Below, piece by piece: positions 13,760-19,399 of a DNA stretch of 22,071 bases. The notes beneath the pieces are model-generated. The model saw only the letters and a program-made list of their open reading frames with translations, searched no databases and was not told the DNA's origin. The stretch's first letter is position 1. Each line of letters opens with the position of its first letter. The position numbers were made by a program, and so were the translations under genes. The stretch is from Tenericutes bacterium HGW-Tenericutes-5 (GTDB lineage Bacteria; Bacillota_I; Bacilli_A; Izemoplasmatales; Hujiaoplasmataceae), in assembly GCA_002839125.1 (NCBI GenBank), contig PGXI01000007.1, positions 1 to 22,071 on the forward strand, given 5' to 3'.

Positions 13760-14202
13760 AAATAGCTATCGGTAGTGATCATACTGCAGTAGATCTTAAA
13801 AAAGAAATAATAGAGTTTTTAAATACCAAAAATAATATTGAAGTTATAGACTTAGGCCCTTCAAGCAAAGAAAGAACCGATTATCCATTGTATGCTCATG
13901 ATGTATGTACATTAATCCAACAAAAGCAAGTTGACTATGGAATTTTGATTTGTGGAACTGGTGTAGGAATGAGCATTGCGGCTAATAAGCACTTAGGAAT
14001 TAGAGCTGTAGTTTGCAGCGATACATTTAGCGCAAAAGCATCAAAACAACACAATGACAGTAATGTTTTATGTTTTGGAGCTAGAGTTGTAGGCTCAGAA
14101 TTAGCAAAAGATATTGTGGATAGTTTTCTAAATGCAGAATACGAAGGTGGAAGACACCAAAAAAGAGTTGATATGTTGGATGATTATTTAATTATCAAGT
14201 AG
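13756..14202 (+). CDS. rpiB: RpiB-family ribose-5-/allose-6-phosphate isomerase
   Basis: This 148-residue LacA/RpiB-family isomerase interconverts ribose-5-P and ribulose-5-P, and in E. coli also allose-6-P and allulose-6-P. Active-site features are Asp8/His9 in GSDHTAVDLK, the base Cys66 in ILICGTGVGMSIAANK, and His99-Asn100 in KQHNDSNVLCFGARVVG. The phosphate-binding arginines are in GGRHQKRVD. Length fits the family (~150). In this operon it supplies the step between the ROK kinase and the AlsE-type epimerase, and it can also handle ribose-5-P if the PfkB kinase is a ribokinase. It overlaps the kinase gene by ATGA and is the last gene before the operon terminator. Confidence 0.92.
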   Translation: MKIAIGSDHTAVDLKKEIIEFLNTKNNIEVIDLGPSSKERTDYPLYAHDVCTLIQQKQVDYGILICGTGVGMSIAANKHLGIRAVVCSDTFSAKASKQHNDSNVLCFGARVVGSELAKDIVDSFLNAEYEGGRHQKRVDMLDDYLIIK

Positions 14203-14282
14203 TGCAAATCCCCTCCTTAAGGAATTGATGATTTTTTCATTTTCTGTTTACTTCTTGCAACATATCAATTTTTGGAAAATAC
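14203..14282 (+). other. 3' untranslated segment with a C-rich anti-SD-like motif
   Basis: Between the rpiB stop and the terminator there are about 80 bases with no ORF. They include CCCCTCC, which is complementary to Shine-Dalgarno sites, within the palindrome TCCTTAAGGA (14214-14223). A 7-bp long-range pairing, AATTGAT with ATCAATT, is also possible. A 3'-UTR-derived small RNA is conceivable; no promoter is seen. Confidence 0.25.
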
Positions 14283-14309
14283 AGCCCAACATTACGTTGG
14301 GTTTTTTTT
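14283..14309 (+). terminator. Rho-independent terminator of the sugar operon
   Basis: CCCAAC (14285-14290) pairs with GTTGGG (14296-14301) around ATTAC, followed by eight Ts (14302-14309). It lies about 80 bases after the rpiB stop. Confidence 0.88.
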
Positions 14310-14370
14310 ATGAAAAATTGTTAATATTTAATTTATTATGTCGACCTTTCTTTTTCTGTTTCAATTTCAA

Positions 14371-14379
14371 TGATATAAT
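14371..14379 (+). promoter_or_regulatory. Extended -10 promoter of the regulator/glycosyltransferase operon
   Basis: TGATATAAT is an extended -10 with a perfect hexamer (14374-14379). The -35 position is T-rich and weak. The leader would be ~25-30 bases, ending in GAGAAGGTGA before the ATG at 14412. Confidence 0.6.
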
Positions 14380-14411
14380 TAATTATTAATAGTAATGAGA
14401 AGGTGAAACCT

Positions 14412-16397
14412 ATGGCTAGCATAAATCGGATAATTCTTGAAGAGAAAGTAATGCGTTCTTCATATTTAATTCAAGATAATGAAGAACTAATTTTACTAGA
14501 TCCAGGAGCTAAGCATCACCTCCCGGTTTTATTAAAAGAAATAAAAAAACTTGCAAGTGTTGAAGATATAAACACAATCATTTTACAATCAAATGATTTT
14601 TTAAACATAACTTCACTTGAAACCTTAGTTGAAAATGGTTTTAAAGGACTAATAATAGTTAATGAAGCGGGATTACCTTATTTAAGTGAATCATTAAGTA
14701 TTAAATTCATGACAATAGCTGATATGGACTATAAATTACAGTTAAAATCAGGCGAACAACTAGAATTTATAACCACTCCTTTCCTACCTTTCCCAGAATG
14801 TTTTGTAACATATATGACAAAACATCAATTGCTTTTCTCAGGGCATCTATTTTCTCAAGGGTTTTTAGAACCTAATCCAAATCAAGAAAAACTAATTAAT
14901 GCCATTAACGCTTTCCATGAGTCAATTATGCCAAGCGTTGAGTTTGTAAGGCATTCATTAGCTAAAATTAGAAATCTAAAACTTGTTGGTATCTATCCGC
15001 GTTTAGGTAACTTTATTAAAGAGTTTAATCTTAAAAACCTTTTTGAAGAGATTTCAAGATATGATTTCTATAACACTAAACAAGTTGTATTAAGAAAAAA
15101 CCAAAAGAATGTTTCTTATAATTATGAAGCGATTCTTAATCATATGCTTAGATGGTTAGAAACTAGATATCATCCAAAGGAAATTTATGAAGTATTTAAA
15201 GATTCAAAAATTGAACTAGAACAATTTGCTAATCTTGAAATAACAAGTTCTACACTATCTGGGTATAAACTTTGGAATTACTTTTTCGAAATTATCTTCA
15301 ATCAAAAAGGAGTTTATTGGTTAGCTTTATTAGAACCAATAGTAAGAAAATATAACCGGCTTTATAATATAAATTTACCAGCTATATACACATCCAAATT
15401 TGTTCAACAAGCTAAAGAGATTCAATCTTTAAGTGCGAATAATACAGTTTTAAATGAGAAACTTCAAGATCTACAAATAAAAGTTACCGAAACTACCGAT
15501 CGACTCTTGAGATGTCCAATCACCAATCTTTATAATCAGCGATTTATGATTGAACATTTACTGACAAACCTTGACAAACCAATGGTGGTGGGTGAAACTA
15601 GAGGCTTAATGGCAATCCATATTGATAATCTAATTAAAATTAACAAGAAATATGGACCAACTAAAGGTGATGAAACATTAAGAAATTTAGTATATGTATT
15701 AAATAAAACCAAAAGTGATTTAACCCTCTTATTTAAACAAAATGGTCCAGGAATATTTGTTTATAAGCACAGCGCAACCGAAAATGATTTAAAGAATTTT
15801 GTTTTAAGATTAAATAAAAATATCGCTGACAGCGATATCTTTGTTGAACCAATAACAGTTTCAATCTCCATTGTAAGAATTGAGGAACTTAACCCAGAAT
15901 ATCCGACTAAAGATAAAGTCAATCAACTGATCGAATTAACTTTAACAAGACTTGAAAGAGCGAAACAAAAAGGTAATGGTCAAGTATTAGATAAAGACAC
16001 CGATGTTAATACTTATACAGAAGGCATTATTCTTCTTGTAGATGAGGATGAAACATATCAAAACTTAATGATTAAAATCTTCAAACGAATTCATTATGAT
16101 GTAATTATTGCTAAGGATATTTATCAAGCTTATGAAATCTTAGAAAACAAAAAAATTGATTGTATAATTTCCGAGATTAATTTATCTAAACTAGATGGAT
16201 TCCGCTTCAAACAAAAACTAAATGATGATATCGCTTATAAATCAATTCCTTTTATTATTGCATCTCACCATAAAAGCTTAGATGCAATAATGAGAGCTAA
16301 TCTTTTAGATGTTGATTTAGTTTTAAAGAAGCCAATAATACCGGAAGAAATAATCGGTCATATTAAAAGGATTAAAGATAAGCAGGTGAGATTATGA
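14412..16397 (+). CDS. Degenerate ODP/MBL-GGDEF-receiver regulatory protein
   Basis: This 661-residue cytoplasmic protein consists of three signalling-type domains that all look catalytically dead. Residues ~3-205 follow the metallo-beta-lactamase/ODP (FprA-like) fold, with SYLIQDNEELILLDPG and FVTYMTKHQLLFSGHLFSQ. The usual HxExDH metal motif is replaced by QSNDFLN. Residues ~327-362 look like a coiled coil. Residues ~363-527 are a GGDEF domain (CPITNLYNQRF, INKKYG, KGDETLRNL). The metal-binding DID reads HID and the GGDEF loop reads GPGIF. Residues ~537-657 are a receiver with the acidic pocket (Asp544, Asp546), Ser618 and Lys640, but Glu588 replaces the phosphorylated Asp. The ATG at 14412 fits the ribosome site AGAAGGTGA; a GTG at 14403 lies inside it. 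It overlaps the glycosyltransferase gene by ATGA and probably regulates it by protein contact. Confidence 0.8.
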   Translation: MASINRIILEEKVMRSSYLIQDNEELILLDPGAKHHLPVLLKEIKKLASVEDINTIILQSNDFLNITSLETLVENGFKGLIIVNEAGLPYLSESLSIKFMTIADMDYKLQLKSGEQLEFITTPFLPFPECFVTYMTKHQLLFSGHLFSQGFLEPNPNQEKLINAINAFHESIMPSVEFVRHSLAKIRNLKLVGIYPRLGNFIKEFNLKNLFEEISRYDFYNTKQVVLRKNQKNVSYNYEAILNHMLRWLETRYHPKEIYEVFKDSKIELEQFANLEITSSTLSGYKLWNYFFEIIFNQKGVYWLALLEPIVRKYNRLYNINLPAIYTSKFVQQAKEIQSLSANNTVLNEKLQDLQIKVTETTDRLLRCPITNLYNQRFMIEHLLTNLDKPMVVGETRGLMAIHIDNLIKINKKYGPTKGDETLRNLVYVLNKTKSDLTLLFKQNGPGIFVYKHSATENDLKNFVLRLNKNIADSDIFVEPITVSISIVRIEELNPEYPTKDKVNQLIELTLTRLERAKQKGNGQVLDKDTDVNTYTEGIILLVDEDETYQNLMIKIFKRIHYDVIIAKDIYQAYEILENKKIDCIISEINLSKLDGFRFKQKLNDDIAYKSIPFIIASHHKSLDAIMRANLLDVDLVLKKPIIPEEIIGHIKRIKDKQVRL

Positions 16398-19243
16398 TTC
16401 TTGACATAATCTATACCGTTTTAATCATCTTCTTAATCGTTTCATTAATATTCATTTTCTTGATCTTAACGCAAAAATATCGTCATAAAGTCTATTTAGA
16501 AAGAGTTAATCAGGCTAGAGACTATATCTTTAAAAAATATATTGATAATGAAGAAGTTGAAAAGTTTGTCTCTGACAAGTTTTTTCTTGATGCTTTAATT
16601 GATGTTGATGAACAAATAAAATTAGATGTCTCAGTTAGAAAAAAAATCATCTCAGAATTAGATGAAACCAAATTCATCAACAAACAGAAGAAAAACCTTA
16701 ATTCAATCTTCAAATATCGCCGTCTAATTGCAGTTTATTATATTGGCCGACTCAATACTAGAGAAGGCTATACATTGCTTATGAGTCGATTTTCCTCAGA
16801 AAAAAATGAAGCAGTAAAACTAGCAATTATTCAAAGCGTTACTATAACAGAAAGAATAACTGATTTAGAAGTAATTGTTGAATCGCTAATTAACTCTTCA
16901 GCTGATTACCAACAAAGATTAGCAATTATTCTTGGTAATAATTATGAAAGAATCGGTAAGCGACTAGTTGTATACACCTTAGACCGTCGCTTTGAAATCA
17001 TGATGTTATTGATTAAAATCTCCGAATTTAATCCTGGAGCAATCTTACTTGAATATTTAGAGAAAACTCTGATTTGGTTAAATGAAGATGAACAGTTTAG
17101 TGAAACTGAAAAATTTCAGTTAAAAGAAGGTTTATTAAAAAGCTTACTCAAAAACTTACCTGATACTTTAAAGTCATATTGTAATAATACCGATGATGTG
17201 CTTGTTAAAATCTATGCGATTAAATCTTTAGAGAAGAGTGTAGATCTTGAATGTTTAAAGTTATTGATTGACAGCTATGATCAAACTGATGTTGATAGAT
17301 ATCGGACAGAAACACTTGCTAGAATTGTTGAAAAAGAAAGTTATTTTCTCGATTATGTTTTAAGAAGTTTTTCTGGATTCACCAGTTATCAAAGATCACA
17401 AATAATAGTTGCTATTTCAAATCGAATTGAATATATCATTTTAAATAATTATGCCAACAATCTAAAACTTGTGGAAGAAATTGTTTTGTTGATGATGGAA
17501 AAGAAGATTATTGAACCGTTAATTGACTTTTTAGATGTGAATACTGATGAATTAATCGAAGATGCTTTAATGCCAGTAATAAAGAAAGGTCTAGCAATTG
17601 ATTTAGAACTAACCAAAGAGTTTAGAGCTTATTTGAAAACAGAAACCCTTAAAAAACTTTCTTTACAACCTTTAAGATTAGAATCAATAGCGAAACCAAG
17701 ACCGCCTAAAGAAAAAAGCAAGATTATTTGGATTAGTTCCTGGATTGCTTTTACGATTCTTTTATTTCCTATAATTTACTTAGTAAGATTAAATGTCAAT
17801 ATTTTCAATCTTAGTTTAAAAGAATTTTTTGAAGGATTTTTAATTGATGTTAATATCTATTTAATTTTTTACTTTGTAGCTATTAACTCAGTTTATATAT
17901 TACTATTTATCCTAGCTCTAATTGGTTCTAGAAGAACAGTAAATTTAGCTCGAACTAAGAAATTCTCATTGCTTTTTACTGATAAATTATTACCAGGTAT
18001 ATCAATCATTGCTCCTGCTTACAATGAAGAAAAAAGTATTATCGAAAGTGTGACTTCTTTACTAAATCTAAAGTATCCTAATTATGAAGTAATCGTTGTT
18101 AACGATGGTTCTAAGGATAATACTTTAAGTGTCATGATTAATCACTTCAATCTTATACGTATTCATTCTGTTCATGAGAACAGTTTAAATACTAAAAAGA
18201 TTAGAGGGGTCTATATCACCAAAGATATTCCCAATCTAGTAATTGTTGACAAGTTTAACGGCGGTAAGGCAGACGCTTTAAATACTGGAGTTAATGTTGC
18301 AAGTAGAACTTTTATCTGTGGTATTGACGCTGATAGTATTTTAGAAGGAGATGCATTATTAAAATTAGCTTCCGCAATGCTTGATAACACTAAACCTGTA
18401 CTGGCGATGGGTGGTAATATTTACCCTGCTAATGGGTTTACTTTAAATAAGGGTCAAGTTGAAAAACGAGCTATTCCAAAAGAATCGTTATGCCGTTTTC
18501 AGACCATTGAATACTTAAGAGCTTTTACAAGCGGTAGAATCGGTTGGAGTTCTTTAAAGAGTTTGATGATTATTTCTGGCGCTTTTGGACTTTTCGAAAG
18601 AAAAGCTTTGATTAAAAGTGGAGGTTATTTAACTAGTAGCGGTGCTTATAAAAAAGATACAGTTGGTGAAGACATGGAGTTAGTTGTCAGATTAACCACT
18701 CAAGCCTTAGCGAATAAAGAACCGCATCGCGTCCAATACGTTTATAACGCTTATTGTTATACAGAATTACCAAGTGATTTAAAAACACTCCTAAAACAAA
18801 GAAATCGTTGGCAAAGAGGTTTGTTAGATATTCTGTCATTTCACAGAAACATTGCTTTTAAACCGAGATATAAACAAATTGGCTTCATCGGTTATCCTTA
18901 TTTCTTTTTCTTTGAATTTTTAGGACCGTTCCTTGAATTAATCGGTTATATAATGTTGATCTTAGCCTTGATTTTAGGTCTTTTAAACCCAACAATCGTT
19001 TTAGCTATATTTACAGCTTCAATCGGTTTTGGAGTAGTTGTATCATTATCTTCACTATTTATGACCGAAAGAGATATTTTAATGATGAATATGAAAGAAA
19101 CTTTAATTTTGCTTTTATATGCAATCTTAGAGAACTTCGGCTATCGACAAATGATTTCAATCCATCGCGTCTTTAGCAGTTTTTCAGCGCTTAAAGAAAG
19201 TGGACAATGGGGTAGTCAAAATCGTAAAGGTTTTAAGACCTAA
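16394..19243 (+). CDS. HEAT-repeat membrane glycosyltransferase, family 2
   Basis: This 949-residue membrane protein is probably a processive polysaccharide synthase. An N-terminal helix (4-27) is followed by ~400 residues of HEAT/ARM-like helical pairs (such as RRLIAVYYIGRL and EAVKLAIIQSV). Two membrane helices (445-466, 486-510) come next, then the GT2 catalytic domain. It has SIIAPAYNEE, VVNDGS (Asp571), the nucleotide-sugar DAD (645-647), the acid GED (758-760) and the QRNRW motif (802-806) of cellulose/PNAG-type synthases. At least two to three C-terminal membrane helices (about 828-890) follow. The topology puts the HEAT region in the cytosol. No PilZ domain is visible. The substrate is unknown. 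Translational coupling to the degenerate GGDEF/receiver protein suggests that protein controls the synthase, perhaps through the HEAT region. Confidence 0.88.
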   Translation: MILDIIYTVLIIFLIVSLIFIFLILTQKYRHKVYLERVNQARDYIFKKYIDNEEVEKFVSDKFFLDALIDVDEQIKLDVSVRKKIISELDETKFINKQKKNLNSIFKYRRLIAVYYIGRLNTREGYTLLMSRFSSEKNEAVKLAIIQSVTITERITDLEVIVESLINSSADYQQRLAIILGNNYERIGKRLVVYTLDRRFEIMMLLIKISEFNPGAILLEYLEKTLIWLNEDEQFSETEKFQLKEGLLKSLLKNLPDTLKSYCNNTDDVLVKIYAIKSLEKSVDLECLKLLIDSYDQTDVDRYRTETLARIVEKESYFLDYVLRSFSGFTSYQRSQIIVAISNRIEYIILNNYANNLKLVEEIVLLMMEKKIIEPLIDFLDVNTDELIEDALMPVIKKGLAIDLELTKEFRAYLKTETLKKLSLQPLRLESIAKPRPPKEKSKIIWISSWIAFTILLFPIIYLVRLNVNIFNLSLKEFFEGFLIDVNIYLIFYFVAINSVYILLFILALIGSRRTVNLARTKKFSLLFTDKLLPGISIIAPAYNEEKSIIESVTSLLNLKYPNYEVIVVNDGSKDNTLSVMINHFNLIRIHSVHENSLNTKKIRGVYITKDIPNLVIVDKFNGGKADALNTGVNVASRTFICGIDADSILEGDALLKLASAMLDNTKPVLAMGGNIYPANGFTLNKGQVEKRAIPKESLCRFQTIEYLRAFTSGRIGWSSLKSLMIISGAFGLFERKALIKSGGYLTSSGAYKKDTVGEDMELVVRLTTQALANKEPHRVQYVYNAYCYTELPSDLKTLLKQRNRWQRGLLDILSFHRNIAFKPRYKQIGFIGYPYFFFFEFLGPFLELIGYIMLILALILGLLNPTIVLAIFTASIGFGVVVSLSSLFMTERDILMMNMKETLILLLYAILENFGYRQMISIHRVFSSFSALKESGQWGSQNRKGFKT

Positions 19244-19272
19244 GATTTATTCTTTTAGTTAAAGAAAGCCGG

Positions 19273-19301
19273 TTGATTATTTTATTGATTAGTAGTAATA
19301 T
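19273..19301 (+). promoter_or_regulatory. Candidate promoter upstream of the BspA-like gene
   Basis: TTGATT (19273-19278), a 17-base spacer and TAATAT (19296-19301) form a moderate promoter. A second TTGATT lies at 19285. If used, the transcript would start before the hairpin at 19332-19369 and carry it in the leader. No promoter fits between that hairpin and the GTG start at 19400. Confidence 0.35.
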
Positions 19302-19331
19302 GAAACTATGAAATGCATGTAACTTGCCAAG

Positions 19332-19378
19332 AAGGGCAACGAGATTTTTTACTAAATCTTGTTGCCCTTATATTTTTT
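19332..19378 (+). terminator. Strong terminator/possible attenuator hairpin
   Basis: AAGGGCAACGAGAT (19332-19345) pairs with ATCTTGTTGCCCTT (19356-19369) through a 14-bp stem with one G-U, then ATATTTTTT. It is a good intrinsic terminator for the glycosyltransferase operon, ~90 bases after its stop. A competing small hairpin, TTGCC (19324-19328) with GGCAA (19335-19339), would break it. Confidence 0.85.
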
Positions 19379-19399
19379 AAAAAAAGGGAAGTGATTTAA

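Noticed and set aside
6887..14202. Plain ribose operon (rbs)
   Set aside because: The importer and PfkB kinase alone would fit ribose, but the AlsE-type epimerase and AlsK-type ROK kinase next to RpiB are characteristic of allose. Ribose remains a possible additional substrate.
14412..16397. Active diguanylate cyclase
   Set aside because: The GGDEF loop reads GPGIF and the metal-binding Asp is His, so cyclase activity is not expected.
2567..16397. Mycoplasma genetic code (TGA as Trp)
   Set aside because: Four genes end in TGA exactly where the next gene's ATG overlaps, and Trp in conserved motifs (such as QRNRW) is encoded by TGG.
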